A stretch of 64,000 bases of DNA from JALNZF01 sp964447405 (GTDB taxonomy: Bacteria > Nitrospirota > UBA9217): assembly GCA_964447405.1 (NCBI GenBank), contig CAYUSP010000008.1, positions 23,606 through 87,605 of the forward strand, in the 5' to 3' direction. Of this stretch, positions 1 through 9,105 are shown in pieces; within the stretch, counting starts at the first letter, position 1, and each line of letters starts with the position of its first letter. The notes beneath the pieces are model-generated. The model did no database searches. It was not told where the DNA came from and worked only from the letters and a program-made list of their open reading frames with translations. A program made the position numbers and the translations under genes.

Positions 1-1
1 G

Positions 2-322
2 GAAGTATTTCTCTGCCTGCTGCTCGATACCAAGAATAAGGTCATCAGGGAGGTAGAGGTCTCCGTGGGCACTCTCACCGCCTCCCTGGTCCATCCACGG
101 GAGACCTTCAAAACGGCGATCCGGGAATCGGCTGCAGCAGTCATTTTCATTCATAATCATCCGAGCGGCGATGTCAAGCCAAGCCAGGAGGATATTCTGC
201 TTACGAGGCGGCTGCTCCAGGCAGGTGAAGTGCTCGGTATTCAGGTGCTGGACCATATCATCATCGGCGACAATGTCCACTTCAGCTTTCGCGACAACGG
301 GTTGCTGCATCGCACTTCGTAG
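2..322 (+). CDS. radC: RadC-family JAB/MPN-domain protein, 3' part
   Basis: The reading frame is already open at the window edge, so the N-terminus lies outside; 106 residues remain. The visible part is the C-terminal JAB1/MPN metalloprotease-like domain of RadC. It shows the JAMM zinc motif as HNHPSGD, preceded by a hydrophobic strand (AAVIFI), and ends in the typical LDHIIIGD...SFRDNGLL segment. RadC-family proteins were once linked to DNA repair, but that role is disputed and the biochemical function is unknown. The downstream PEP-CTERM gene is 271 bases away and probably independent. Family assignment is firm; the function is not. Confidence 0.93.
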   Translation, partial: EVFLCLLLDTKNKVIREVEVSVGTLTASLVHPRETFKTAIRESAAAVIFIHNHPSGDVKPSQEDILLTRRLLQAGEVLGIQVLDHIIIGDNVHFSFRDNGLLHRTS

Positions 323-593
323 GCCGCCTTTTGCAGGCTGTATGGGAAATTCCACATGACAGCCTGCTGAATCGGTTAATCAGTAACAATCTGTCGCATC
401 CAGCGGTCAGGCCTTGAAGCATTTGGCAACAGCGCCCTTTCGTCGAGATGGCGAACCAATCTTCCTTGGACACTGGCTAACCACCATGATATAATCTAAG
501 CAGGTGAGAGGGGAATTCTCGTCCTATGAGTTTTAGCGGCTGTATCAACCAGATCATTGCCCAAAACCTTATTGCCAAGGTTGGAGGTTCTCC

Positions 594-1430
594 ATGAAAA
601 ACAAAATAATGCTCAGCAATTGCTGGATTTTCTTGGCGCTTTTGGTTGTATTCTCTTCACAGGAGGCAGGAGCGACAACTATCTATTCCAATGACTTTCA
701 AAGTTCGATTGACCCTGTTGGAAGCGAATGGGCAATAACGAGCACGCAGATTCCCAGCCCCATACTCAGCACTGACATCGTCCCTAATCAGGAAATTGCA
801 CCCTGGTGGGGCACATTCCTTGGGCAGTTCTATCAAGATGAGCGCATTACTCTATCCCTGAACGGCCTGCCTAAGGGCCAGCTAACGCTTTCCTTTGATA
901 CGTATTTCATCCGCTCGTGGGATGGTGAAGACAGCACCGTCCCGTACGGAAAAGATTACTTTACAGCAGGTATAGTTGGCGGCGAGACCTTTCTCTATGA
1001 AACGTTCAGCAATGGGAATGTTGCAGGTCAATCATATGCGGGTCATGGAGCTGCAGTCCCCGCATTTAGCGGATCCAGCCAGCAATCTTCACTCGGATTT
1101 ATTTTCAGGACCGATTGGGATCCCGTGAAAGTCGTCGCCGATGAAAACATGCCGATGAGCACAGTTTTTACAAACGGCAGTGTCCGAATGGATTCGGTCT
1201 ATAATTTTTCGTATACGTTTAATAACAACAGTGATGCAATTCAATTCTACTTTGCCGGCACCGGGCTTCAGCCAAGCATGATGGATGAAAGCTGGGGCAT
1301 TGATAATATAAAGCTCAGTACGGTGCCGGAGCCATCAAGCGCTTCGCTTGTTCTTCTTGGCTGCGCGATGGCGTTCGGATATCTCCGTTTCAGACGACAA
1401 GCTAAGACACCAAGTCTCCGCCAGAGATGA
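594..1430 (+). CDS. PEP-CTERM sorting domain protein
   Basis: Secreted 278-residue protein. Residues 1-27 form a signal peptide ending near GAGA. From about residue 244 there is a PEP-CTERM tail: VPEPSS, then a hydrophobic segment (LVLLGCAMAFGYL), then a basic end (RFRRQ). In this family the tail is recognised by an exosortase and is associated with exopolysaccharide-producing bacteria; no exosortase is visible in this window. The central 210 residues are aspartate- and aromatic-rich and may be a beta-sandwich, but I do not recognise a named domain. The start is fixed by TTGGAGG ten bases upstream. The next gene encodes a cellulose-synthase-like glycosyltransferase, which fits a surface-matrix role. 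Confidence 0.9.
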   Translation: MKNKIMLSNCWIFLALLVVFSSQEAGATTIYSNDFQSSIDPVGSEWAITSTQIPSPILSTDIVPNQEIAPWWGTFLGQFYQDERITLSLNGLPKGQLTLSFDTYFIRSWDGEDSTVPYGKDYFTAGIVGGETFLYETFSNGNVAGQSYAGHGAAVPAFSGSSQQSSLGFIFRTDWDPVKVVADENMPMSTVFTNGSVRMDSVYNFSYTFNNNSDAIQFYFAGTGLQPSMMDESWGIDNIKLSTVPEPSSASLVLLGCAMAFGYLRFRRQAKTPSLRQR

Positions 1431-1472
1431 CTCTCGCTTCAGCAATTTACCTCAATTACCCCGCAGGGAAAA

Positions 1473-3710
1473 ATGGCTCTAAAAAGTGGCCACAATATAG
1501 AACGAGGGAAGTGGGCTCATTCGTTAGCAGTACTTTCCATGCTGGTAACCACATACTACCTTGTCTGGCGTCTCGGAACATTCAATTCCGACGCACCCGT
1601 TTTTTCGATCGTTCTTTATAGCGCCGAGGTTTATGGTTTCATAACGGCACTCATGTTTTACTTTACCGTTTGGACGCCGAAGCAAAGACAATCCCTTCCC
1701 CCTTCCCCCGGCCTGAGCGTAGACGTCTTCATCCCAACGTTGAATGAGGATCCGGCTCTTTTGCGAAAGACTGTGCTTGGCTGCCTCAAGATGAATTACC
1801 CGCACAAAACGTATCTGCTTGATGACGGCAATCGCCCTGCAGTAAGGGCGCTGGCGCTTGAAATGGGGTGCGGGTATCTGGCGAGATTGGACAACAAAGA
1901 TGCTAAAGCGGGAAATCTCAATGCTGCCGCAAAAGAAACAACGGGTGATTTCATTGCGATGTTTGATGCAGACCACATCCCACAGCCGGACTTTCTTGAG
2001 AAATTACTCGGTTACTTTCAGGACGAAAAAGTAGCGTTTGTCCAGACACCGCAGGATTTCTATAATATCGATTCCTTCCAGCATCGCATGACGGGGGAAA
2101 AAAAACTATGGTCAGAGCAGGCACTGTTCTTTTCCATAATTCAACCGGGGAAGGACCGATGGAACGCCGCCTTTTTCTGCGGCAGCTGTGCTATCCTGCG
2201 TCGAAAGGCTTTGGAAACGATAGGTGGTTTTGCCACGGAAACAATCACCGAGGATTTCCATACATCACTGAAGCTTCACGCGGCAGGATGGAAATCGGTT
2301 TACCATAATGAAAGCCTCGCATATGGAATAGCTCCTCCTGCGTTGTTGCCATTCCAGGTTCAAAGGCTGCGTTGGGGGCAGGGGACGACCCAGGTCCTTC
2401 GCCGGGAAAACCCCCTGTTTTTAAGAGGGCTCACACTGCCTCAGCGAATCTGCTACTTTGCTTCAACAATACATTATTTGGACGGATTTCAGAAAGCCGT
2501 ATTCTACCTCACACCGATAGTCACTCTGTTCGCAGGAGTGTATCCCATACAAGCCCTGAATGTTGAATTTGTATTGATGTTCCTCCCGTATTTCGCACTC
2601 TCCTGGTGGGCGTACGAAGAAATGGCCGGAGGCCTGGGCAGCGTTCTGCTGACAGAACAATATAAGATGATCATGTACTACACCTACGTCAGGTCATTGG
2701 CAGGTTTTTTCAAAAACCGAAGACTTCATTTTCGCGTGACACCGAAAGCCGAGACTGAGAAGCCCGATTTCGGCATGCTGCTCCCTCAAATAGTCATCGT
2801 ATCTTTTGGTGTAGTATCGGTAGTCTGGGCAGTGGTGAGAGTAATGAACGATACGTATGCAGAGTGGGACCTTTTTACAGGCAGCATTTTCTGGGTAATA
2901 ATAAATTCGGGAATTGCCACTGTCACTATCCGATTTGCCCAAAACAAGGTGCAGCGGCGACGGGATTTCAGGTTTCCCGCCAATATCCCGGTTCTGGTCA
3001 GAGATTCCTTCCCGCAGGGAAATTCGAGTGAGCGCTTGATGGTTCTCAATGATCTTCACGAGGAGGGCGCGGCAATGACCGGTTTCGCGAAACTCGAGGC
3101 TCATGCGGAAATTCATCTGCATATTCCTCTGCCCGATAAAACGGTCGTCGTAAAGGGCAGCATCTTTCATAGAAAGGAACTTAGTCAGGGGCCAGTTCCG
3201 GTATTCAGCTATGGTGTCGCGTTTAACGACGTTGGCAAGGAAAACTGGGATTCGATCTTTGACTTCAATTTTACCCATGCCGTCAACAGGATGATGGATG
3301 ATTTCTCCATGCTGAATGAAACCCCGTTGACCCGACTTCTGGGCCGATTGCGCAGGCGGCTGCTTCCCTCGCGACAGGTGCGGCATATTTGCTCTGTTCC
3401 GGGAATGTGCAAGGTAAAAGGAAATCCTCATAACATCCCCTTTGTCACAGAGGATATCAACACGCATGGAATGCGGCTCACTTCCTTCCAGGATATTCCA
3501 AAAGATAATATGCAGGAATTCCTTTTTTTCCCCCCAGAGGGAATGGTAACTATTCAGGGATCTGTTGTGCGTAAAGAGGAGCTTAATTACCATGGTCGAA
3601 AAGGATGGCAGTACGGAGTGCGGTTTGCAATAGATGAGGCAGAGAGGAGTATGCTGAGCAATATTATTGGTCAAGTATACAGACCCCTGCTCCCCCGACT
3701 CGGTCATTAG
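1473..3710 (+). CDS. Cellulose-synthase-like GT2 glycosyltransferase with two PilZ-like regions
   Basis: Inner-membrane processive glycosyltransferase of 745 residues, BcsA-like. Two N-terminal membrane segments (about 15-34 and 46-66) precede the GT2 domain. The catalytic signatures are complete: DDG at 117-119, DAD at 165-167, TED at 259-261 and QRLRW at 297-301. Several membrane helices follow (about 325-480). A PilZ-like domain begins with RRDFR (496-500, the RxxxR motif), but the second c-di-GMP motif is degenerate: DLHEEG, with His where Ser is usual. A second PilZ-like copy near residues 645-740 has DINTHG and no clear RxxxR. Product could be cellulose or another beta-linked glucan. 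No bcsB or bcsZ follows, so canonical cellulose export is not assured. Confidence 0.9.
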   Translation: MALKSGHNIERGKWAHSLAVLSMLVTTYYLVWRLGTFNSDAPVFSIVLYSAEVYGFITALMFYFTVWTPKQRQSLPPSPGLSVDVFIPTLNEDPALLRKTVLGCLKMNYPHKTYLLDDGNRPAVRALALEMGCGYLARLDNKDAKAGNLNAAAKETTGDFIAMFDADHIPQPDFLEKLLGYFQDEKVAFVQTPQDFYNIDSFQHRMTGEKKLWSEQALFFSIIQPGKDRWNAAFFCGSCAILRRKALETIGGFATETITEDFHTSLKLHAAGWKSVYHNESLAYGIAPPALLPFQVQRLRWGQGTTQVLRRENPLFLRGLTLPQRICYFASTIHYLDGFQKAVFYLTPIVTLFAGVYPIQALNVEFVLMFLPYFALSWWAYEEMAGGLGSVLLTEQYKMIMYYTYVRSLAGFFKNRRLHFRVTPKAETEKPDFGMLLPQIVIVSFGVVSVVWAVVRVMNDTYAEWDLFTGSIFWVIINSGIATVTIRFAQNKVQRRRDFRFPANIPVLVRDSFPQGNSSERLMVLNDLHEEGAAMTGFAKLEAHAEIHLHIPLPDKTVVVKGSIFHRKELSQGPVPVFSYGVAFNDVGKENWDSIFDFNFTHAVNRMMDDFSMLNETPLTRLLGRLRRRLLPSRQVRHICSVPGMCKVKGNPHNIPFVTEDINTHGMRLTSFQDIPKDNMQEFLFFPPEGMVTIQGSVVRKEELNYHGRKGWQYGVRFAIDEAERSMLSNIIGQVYRPLLPRLGH

Positions 3711-3723
3711 GGTGATTGGCAAT

Positions 3724-4434
3724 ATGAAAACAGTACGTTTGCTCTCATTCCTCGGCTCAGTGGCGATCACCCTTACAGCGAGCTTCGCGAACGCATCCTC
3801 ATTCAGTTATCTTGTGGGCGGTGAAGCCGATACCAAGGGTCAGGCAAGTTATTACACTGGCCTTGTCGCGGAAAAATCGCTGCAGAAAAACCTCAGCTTA
3901 ATCGGAAGAATCTGGATGGACTATCTTACCTACCAGTTCGAGAAGGGTGCTGATCTGATCACAACCAAGGCACCGGCAATTCAGACAGCTGTCGGCATCA
4001 AGCGCTTTGACGACAGTTGGTACATGGCTTTTTGGGGCGGATGGGAACATCGTAACACGACCATTGCTCCGGATAGGCAGGATGTTGAGGTGCAAGGCTC
4101 GACTGATAGCATCGTGCTCCAGACAGAATTGGATACGTGGTTGCCGACTGCTACCAATCTAGGCCTGATAGCCAGTTATAGCACACACAATAGATATACC
4201 TGGGGGCGTGGCAGAATAAAACAGGAAAGTTCCTTGGGTAGTATTCCAATTCGTTTCGGATTCGAGGTAGTTGGGCAGGGAAATGCTGATTATCATGCGA
4301 CTCAATTCGGTCCGGTGTTTGAGTTGTGCACCCTGTCTTGCCATGCATCCATTACATTCCATGGTGGTTACAAACGAAGCTCAGGCGACTCCACCAGCAA
4401 GTATGGAGGCGTGGAAGTATATGTTGGTTTTTAA
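3724..4434 (+). CDS. Secreted outer-membrane-barrel-like protein beside the glucan synthase
   Basis: 236-residue exported protein. ATG 3724 gives a clean signal peptide (MKTVRLLSFLGSVAI to ANASS); an upstream in-frame start at 3667 would overlap the synthase and spoil the signal. The mature part has many alternating aromatic/polar strands and Gly-rich turns (for example WMDYLTYQFEKG, WYMAFWGGWEHR) and ends in a terminal aromatic (YVGF), as outer-membrane beta-barrels do. Length and position next to a cellulose-synthase-like gene resemble the BcsS family of cellulose-associated proteins, but that match is tentative. Likely role: surface partner or exporter for the polysaccharide. Confidence 0.72.
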   Translation: MKTVRLLSFLGSVAITLTASFANASSFSYLVGGEADTKGQASYYTGLVAEKSLQKNLSLIGRIWMDYLTYQFEKGADLITTKAPAIQTAVGIKRFDDSWYMAFWGGWEHRNTTIAPDRQDVEVQGSTDSIVLQTELDTWLPTATNLGLIASYSTHNRYTWGRGRIKQESSLGSIPIRFGFEVVGQGNADYHATQFGPVFELCTLSCHASITFHGGYKRSSGDSTSKYGGVEVYVGF

Positions 4435-4781
4435 TTTATCTCTTTAGACTTGGGATTAAACCGGGGTAATGTATTGGTACTACGTTGCCTTAAATCTCCT
4501 ATTGCCGCAGATTTCCCGACGCTTTATGCGAGCATTGAGTTTGGTGCCAGACAGCATGGATGAATACTATCGTCCACAAGGATGCATGCACAAAGGGCCG
4601 GAATCTTGGTATACTATTCACATGCCACACAGTGCGGGTATGCAGCTTTTCTTTTTTAACGTGTGGACCAAGCGGATCCCGTTTTATTCGCCTATCAATT
4701 CCTTGCAACGACCAGGGACATTCTATTCGGATCGTGTTGGTCAGTTCGGGGGGACACGCTGATAATCATGGGGGTGCTGGT
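4435..4781. other. Intergenic stretch without a convincing gene
   Basis: 347 bases separate the barrel gene from the triheme cytochrome gene. Short open frames exist on both strands but lack ribosome sites and protein-like composition. No clear hairpin terminator or TTGACA-type promoter was found. Confidence 0.5.
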
Positions 4782-5189
4782 ATGAAGGTCAAGAGCTTGA
4801 TTTTCCTGTTTCTGGTGACGGCGGTCATCAGTATCCGCTGCCCTGTTCAGGCATCGGCTGAAATAGTTGCTCATCATGGAGCGAATGTTGAGGCTAAAGG
4901 CTCGGTTAAGTACTGCATTAGCTGTCACGATGGAGCTACCGGGAACATGATAGCGACGTGCACATCGAAGTGCAAAACAACGGAAGAGCATTCCGTGCTG
5001 AAGCGGTATCCTCCCCGGAAGAAACCAGAGGACTATGCTCCCGTGGAAACTGTTCTCGCCAGCGGACTTAAACTCGTGAAGGGCAAGGTCGTTTGCATAA
5101 CCTGCCATGATCTGCGCAAGAAGAACGAGTACCATTTAGTAATCGTGGATCCAGGCAAACTATGCAAAGCTTGCCATATCCGCCTTTGA
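4782..5189 (+). CDS. Small periplasmic triheme c-type cytochrome
   Basis: 135 residues with an N-terminal signal peptide (MKVKSLIFLFLVTAVI, cleavage near ASA) and three CxxCH heme sites: CISCH, CITCH and CKACH, the last near the C-terminus. Spacing and small size suit the doubled-CxxCH/cytochrome c3-like group, electron carriers in the periplasm. Between hemes 1 and 2 a Cys pair (CTSKC) lacks the His and is not a heme site. The start at 4782 is chosen because it begins the signal peptide. The stop overlaps the next ATG (TGATG at 5187-5191), which suggests translational coupling to the amidohydrolase. Partner and redox potential cannot be read from sequence. Confidence 0.88.
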   Translation: MKVKSLIFLFLVTAVISIRCPVQASAEIVAHHGANVEAKGSVKYCISCHDGATGNMIATCTSKCKTTEEHSVLKRYPPRKKPEDYAPVETVLASGLKLVKGKVVCITCHDLRKKNEYHLVIVDPGKLCKACHIRL

Positions 5190-6061
5190 TGTCCACACCT
5201 GTTGGACAGGCAGTCGCGTCTATCGGTTATGTCGACGCCCATGTCCATATTAGAAATACCAGCCGATTGGACGCCGTGCTAGCCGCAGGAGTATCGTCGC
5301 TTCGCGACGCTGGCGCACGGGAAGGCCTGGGTTTCCGAATCGACCTGTCGAATGCGCAGACATCCATCCCCATCATTATTTCGGCCGGACAGGCGCTCTA
5401 TAAGAAAGGCGGGTACGGATATCTGCTTGGCGTTCCCGTCGAAACCCCCGGCGATATAAAACAAGAAATTACCAGGCTCAAAAAAGCTGGTGCTGCTATA
5501 ATAAAGGTCATCGCCTCCGGCCTGGTAAGCCTTGCTGAATCTGACCGCATCACTCCCGGAGGGCTGAGCAGGGAGGAGTTGTTCGTGGCTGTTCAAGAGG
5601 CTGCCGGCTGCGGCCTGGAGGTGATGGCGCACGCAAACGGCGCGGATGCGATCATGGCGGCAGTGGAGGCAGGCGTTCGATCCGTTGAGCATGGGTTCTA
5701 CATGGACACTGGTGCCATCGAGAAGATGGCTTCGAAGGGCATCTTCTGGACACCGACCGTGGGTGCACTTGTTCGCGCTGCACGAGCAGCGGCAATAACC
5801 AGGAAGACGGATGCGTTCATCGGCCGGCTGGTTCAACGTCATCTGGTGATGATCGAGAAAGCCTTCCGGGCGGGTGTTCCCCTGGCCATCGGTACAGATT
5901 GTATGCTCCCCCATGAGGAGTATGCTGCTATGTATCGTGAAGAGCTGGCCTACTTTGAACAAGCGGGGATTCCCCGCAAAGAAGTTGAACAGATCGCCCG
6001 AGTTAACGGTGCAAGACTGTTGGGAAGCGGAACAGAGGGCTACGTAACAAGCAGCAAGTAG
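5189..6061 (+). CDS. Short amidohydrolase, barrel core only
   Basis: 290-residue metal-dependent amidohydrolase. The DAHVH metal site lies at about residues 16-20, followed by the barrel elements expected of the family: VIKVIASG (strand-4 Lys), EVMAHANG and VEHG (two His ligands), and IGTDC (Asp near the C-terminus). This is the imidazolonepropionase/prolidase-like branch. Full-length members have about 60 extra N-terminal residues forming a beta-sandwich; here the HxH follows the start almost at once, so the protein is minimal or N-terminally truncated. ATG 5189 overlaps the preceding cytochrome stop; ATG 5162 is an alternative inside that gene. Substrate unknown. The coupling to a cytochrome gene is unusual. 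Confidence 0.85.
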   Translation: MSTPVGQAVASIGYVDAHVHIRNTSRLDAVLAAGVSSLRDAGAREGLGFRIDLSNAQTSIPIIISAGQALYKKGGYGYLLGVPVETPGDIKQEITRLKKAGAAIIKVIASGLVSLAESDRITPGGLSREELFVAVQEAAGCGLEVMAHANGADAIMAAVEAGVRSVEHGFYMDTGAIEKMASKGIFWTPTVGALVRAARAAAITRKTDAFIGRLVQRHLVMIEKAFRAGVPLAIGTDCMLPHEEYAAMYREELAYFEQAGIPRKEVEQIARVNGARLLGSGTEGYVTSSK

Positions 6062-6121
6062 CATGCTATTCCTAGCCCCTTGCTACCTGATCCATGATCC
6101 ATATTCTACCAGGAGGTTCTT

Positions 6122-7201
6122 ATGCGAATCGGAGTCCTTTCAGGCGGCGGTGATGCACCCGGGCTGAACGCCGTCATCCGTGCGGTGACAAAGACAGCGA
6201 TCTTCAAGTACGGCTGGGAAGTGATCGGCATTATTGACGGATTTGAAGGGCTGCTGAGCCCGACCAAGACCCGTCAGCTGACCTCATGGAACACACGGGG
6301 CATCCTGTTTATAGGCGGTACGATCCTTGGTACCACGAACCGCGGCAATCCGTTCGCGCACAAGACCACGGTCAATGGCAGGGAGATCGTGGAGGACATG
6401 TCGCCTGTGGTCCTGAACAACATCAAGGAACTGGGCATTGAGGTGCTGGTAGTCATAGGCGGCGACGGCTCCCTCAAGATCGGACAGGGCCTCAATAAGC
6501 TGGGGATACCCGTGATCGGAGTTCCCAAGACAATTGACAACGACCTCATGGCGACCCATGTGACATTCGGTTTCCAGACCGCGGTGGACACGGCGACCGA
6601 GGCGCTCGACAAGCTCCATACCACGGCGGAGAGTCATCAGCGGGTCATTATCCTCGAGGTCATGGGAAGGTATGCCGGATGGATCGCCCTCGAAGCGGGT
6701 ATGTCCGGCAGTGCTGACGTCATCCTGATCCCGGAAATCCCCTTCAGCTTTGAGAAGGTGATGGACAAGCTGATGGAGCGGAAAAAGGCGGGCAGCAAGT
6801 CGAGTATCGTCGTGGTGGCAGAGGGCGCAAAACCCGCCGGCGGTGAGATGGCTGTGCGCGAGAAGGCGGCAGACGGATACGTGCTCCGCCTGGGCGGCAT
6901 GGGCGAGATCGTGGCAGCAGAGATCACCAAGCGCACGGGTATCGACACGCGGGTGACCGTCCTTGGTCACTTGCAGCGGGGCGGCAGCCCCTGCCCGTTC
7001 GACCGGCTCCTGGCTACGCGCTACGGGGCGTATGCAGTCGAGCTCATAGCGCAAAAAAAATTCGGAGAGATGGTTTCCTACCAGCCGCCAATCATTACCT
7101 CGGTGCCGCTGGAGAATGCCATCAGCCAGCTCAAGCTGGTGGAGCCTGACGGCGAATTGGTCAAGGTTGCAGAGGGCACGGGAGTGAGCTTCGGCAGATG
7201 A
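6122..7201 (+). CDS. pfkA: 6-phosphofructokinase
   Basis: Cytosolic glycolytic enzyme, 359 residues, phosphorylating fructose 6-phosphate to the 1,6-bisphosphate. Motifs: SGGGDAPGLNAVIRA at the N-terminus, GGDGS (phosphoryl-donor site), PKTIDND (catalytic Asp), MGRYAGW. The Gly of GGDGS matches ATP-dependent enzymes, whereas the Lys of PKTIDND is the residue typical of PPi-dependent enzymes; this Gly/Lys combination occurs in the mixed group, so the donor is uncertain. The start has an ideal ribosome site (CAGGAGG, seven bases before ATG). The stop overlaps the next ATG by four bases (ATGA). Confidence 0.96.
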   Translation: MRIGVLSGGGDAPGLNAVIRAVTKTAIFKYGWEVIGIIDGFEGLLSPTKTRQLTSWNTRGILFIGGTILGTTNRGNPFAHKTTVNGREIVEDMSPVVLNNIKELGIEVLVVIGGDGSLKIGQGLNKLGIPVIGVPKTIDNDLMATHVTFGFQTAVDTATEALDKLHTTAESHQRVIILEVMGRYAGWIALEAGMSGSADVILIPEIPFSFEKVMDKLMERKKAGSKSSIVVVAEGAKPAGGEMAVREKAADGYVLRLGGMGEIVAAEITKRTGIDTRVTVLGHLQRGGSPCPFDRLLATRYGAYAVELIAQKKFGEMVSYQPPIITSVPLENAISQLKLVEPDGELVKVAEGTGVSFGR

Positions 7202-8340
7202 TCCCGTTCGTAGTGATGGTCTTCGCGGTCTATGGAGGCGTGCACCTGTACGCCTTCCTCCGCGCCAGAAGCATCTTCACCTTCGGGCTAGTCGCCGGTG
7301 CAGGGATCGCGGCATTCATGCTGCTCATGGTTGCCGCGATCTTTCTGGTCCGTGCGCTGGAGCTCCGTGAATACGAGGTGCCCGCGCAGGCGCTATCCTA
7401 TATTGCCTACTTCTGGATGGCTGCCCTGTTCCTGTTCTTCTGCTGTTCCGTTTTCTTCGATCTCCTTTCTTTCCTGACCCGTATGGCCGGCTGGCTGACG
7501 CGGGCAAATATCTCCGCATACCTCATACCTTCAAAGACTTCGTTCTTGCTGAGCCTCGGCATTGCTGTCCTGATATGTGTGTACGGTTTTGTTGAAGCGC
7601 GCAGCATTCGCATGGAGCGGCTGGTGGTCGAGACCGCCAAGCTGCCACCTGGCATTGATAGGCTGACGATCGTGCAGATATCCGATGTCCATCTTGGCCT
7701 GATCAACCGCACCAGCCGGTTCGAGCCGATGATCAAATTGGTCAAGGAGGCGAAACCTGATATTTTTGTTGTTACAGGAGACCTGGTCGATGCGCAGATC
7801 AACCATTTGACCGGTCTTGCTGAGATGCTTCGCGATGTTATTGCGCAGTACGGGAAGTTCGCCATCATGGGCAACCATGAATACTACGCTGGGCCGGATA
7901 AATCGCTTGCCTTTATCAGAGAAGCTGGGCTCACGATTCTGCGCGATGAAGTTGTACCAGCAGGGCCGATCACGATCGCGGGCGCTGATGATCATACTGC
8001 GTCGCAGCTCAAACTGGGGAGGATAAAACCGGGGAAAGAATTGCTTGCAGCCGCCGCAGGGGACCGCTTTATCCTTTACTTGAAGCATCAGCCTCATATT
8101 GACCAGGCAACGATCGGCCTCTTCGATCTGCAGCTTTCCGGGCACACTCACAAAGGCCAGATCTACCCGTTCATCTATCTCACCCGACTAACATTTCCCT
8201 TCAGTGCTGGACGCTACGAGCTGGGCAGCGGATCCCTTTTGTATGTAAACCGTGGCACAGGGACGTGGGGGCCTCCGATCCGCTTCCTGGCGCCTCCCGA
8301 GGTTACCATTGTCGAGCTCGTGAGAAAAAAGCCGTCATGA
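7198..8340 (+). CDS. Membrane-anchored metallophosphoesterase (YkuE-like)
   Basis: 380 residues. The first about 145 form four to five hydrophobic helices; the rest is a calcineurin-like phosphoesterase with all metal motifs: DVHLG, GDLVD, GNHEYY and SGHTHKGQ. Family members hydrolyse phosphoesters at the outer face of the membrane (some act on UDP-diacylglucosamine or related lipids); the substrate here is not known. It overlaps pfkA and the following lipoprotein gene by four bases on each side (ATGA), so the three are probably one transcript. Confidence 0.92.
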   Translation: MIPFVVMVFAVYGGVHLYAFLRARSIFTFGLVAGAGIAAFMLLMVAAIFLVRALELREYEVPAQALSYIAYFWMAALFLFFCCSVFFDLLSFLTRMAGWLTRANISAYLIPSKTSFLLSLGIAVLICVYGFVEARSIRMERLVVETAKLPPGIDRLTIVQISDVHLGLINRTSRFEPMIKLVKEAKPDIFVVTGDLVDAQINHLTGLAEMLRDVIAQYGKFAIMGNHEYYAGPDKSLAFIREAGLTILRDEVVPAGPITIAGADDHTASQLKLGRIKPGKELLAAAAGDRFILYLKHQPHIDQATIGLFDLQLSGHTHKGQIYPFIYLTRLTFPFSAGRYELGSGSLLYVNRGTGTWGPPIRFLAPPEVTIVELVRKKPS

Positions 8341-9047
8341 AACGTGTTTGTATTTTTCTTTCGCTGTACCTACTCTTTGCTTCATGCATGACCGAACAGA
8401 TCCCGCCAGTCGCGGAATATCACGCAGTCCCGAATCAGTCAACCTTCCTCGTCAGCAAGACCGATTATGATCTGCATGGCAGGCCCCTTTTCCAAAAGCG
8501 GCTCGGTAGCCGTCCCAGTGGAGTCGGTGCGCGGTTCACGATCGTCCATGCGGTGAACGACAAGCCGTCCCGTTCCTATGACATCGCGATCGTTGAACAA
8601 CAAAAAGCCGATATGCACAAACCGCTTGCGGTCCTGTATGAATGGACCGGCAGGGGATTCGAGGGCGGACTGGCTGTAAGCGAAGGGATCTTCCCCGGCG
8701 GCGGTACGATGTCCGGACGGGAGGCCGCGGCGTTCCTGGCCATCAAGGCCGCGCCCGTGGTCATCGGCAGTGTGACGGGATTTGTCTTTGGTCTTGCTGC
8801 TGGTATCCCTGCGACGGCCGCGGTACTCAGGAATGTGGTCGTGAACACCCGTGAGATGCTAATCGGGTATACGCTCTACGAGTATGACGAAAAGGGGCGG
8901 CTCAAGTTCATGAAGCTCTATCCGCCAATCGACCATACTGCTGAATTGGTGAAGACCGAGTTCTTTTACTCGAATGCAAGCGGTGAACCGATGCAAGCAG
9001 AAGTAACGAGCATTGTTGAACAGAAAAAGAGGATGATAAAAAACTAA
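8337..9047 (+). CDS. Putative lipoprotein of unknown function
   Basis: 236 residues. The N-terminus MKRVCIFLSLYLLFASC is a type II signal peptide with a lipobox ending at Cys17. A glycine/alanine-rich hydrophobic stretch (VVIGSVTGFVFGLAAGIP) lies near residues 140-160 and may touch or cross a membrane. The remainder is mixed alpha/beta with YTLYEYDEKGRLKFMKLY. I do not recognise the family. ATG 8337 overlaps the phosphoesterase stop (ATGA) and starts the lipoprotein signal; the longer in-frame start at 8265 would lie inside that gene. Confidence 0.75.
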   Translation: MKRVCIFLSLYLLFASCMTEQIPPVAEYHAVPNQSTFLVSKTDYDLHGRPLFQKRLGSRPSGVGARFTIVHAVNDKPSRSYDIAIVEQQKADMHKPLAVLYEWTGRGFEGGLAVSEGIFPGGGTMSGREAAAFLAIKAAPVVIGSVTGFVFGLAAGIPATAAVLRNVVVNTREMLIGYTLYEYDEKGRLKFMKLYPPIDHTAELVKTEFFYSNASGEPMQAEVTSIVEQKKRMIKN

Positions 9048-9105
9048 TAGGTGAGCAGACGATGAATGCATTCAACTATATGAAATATAATTAATATCAC
9101 ACAAT

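Noticed and set aside
323..593. Sigma-54 promoter of the PEP-CTERM gene
   Set aside because: No GG-N10-GC pair with the expected TGGCAC...TTGC surroundings was seen.
2694..3770. Minus-strand 358-residue frame over the GT2 synthase
   Set aside because: The plus-strand synthase has full catalytic motifs; this is its shadow.
4469..4762. 97-residue ORF before the triheme cytochrome
   Set aside because: No ribosome site, random-looking composition, no domain.
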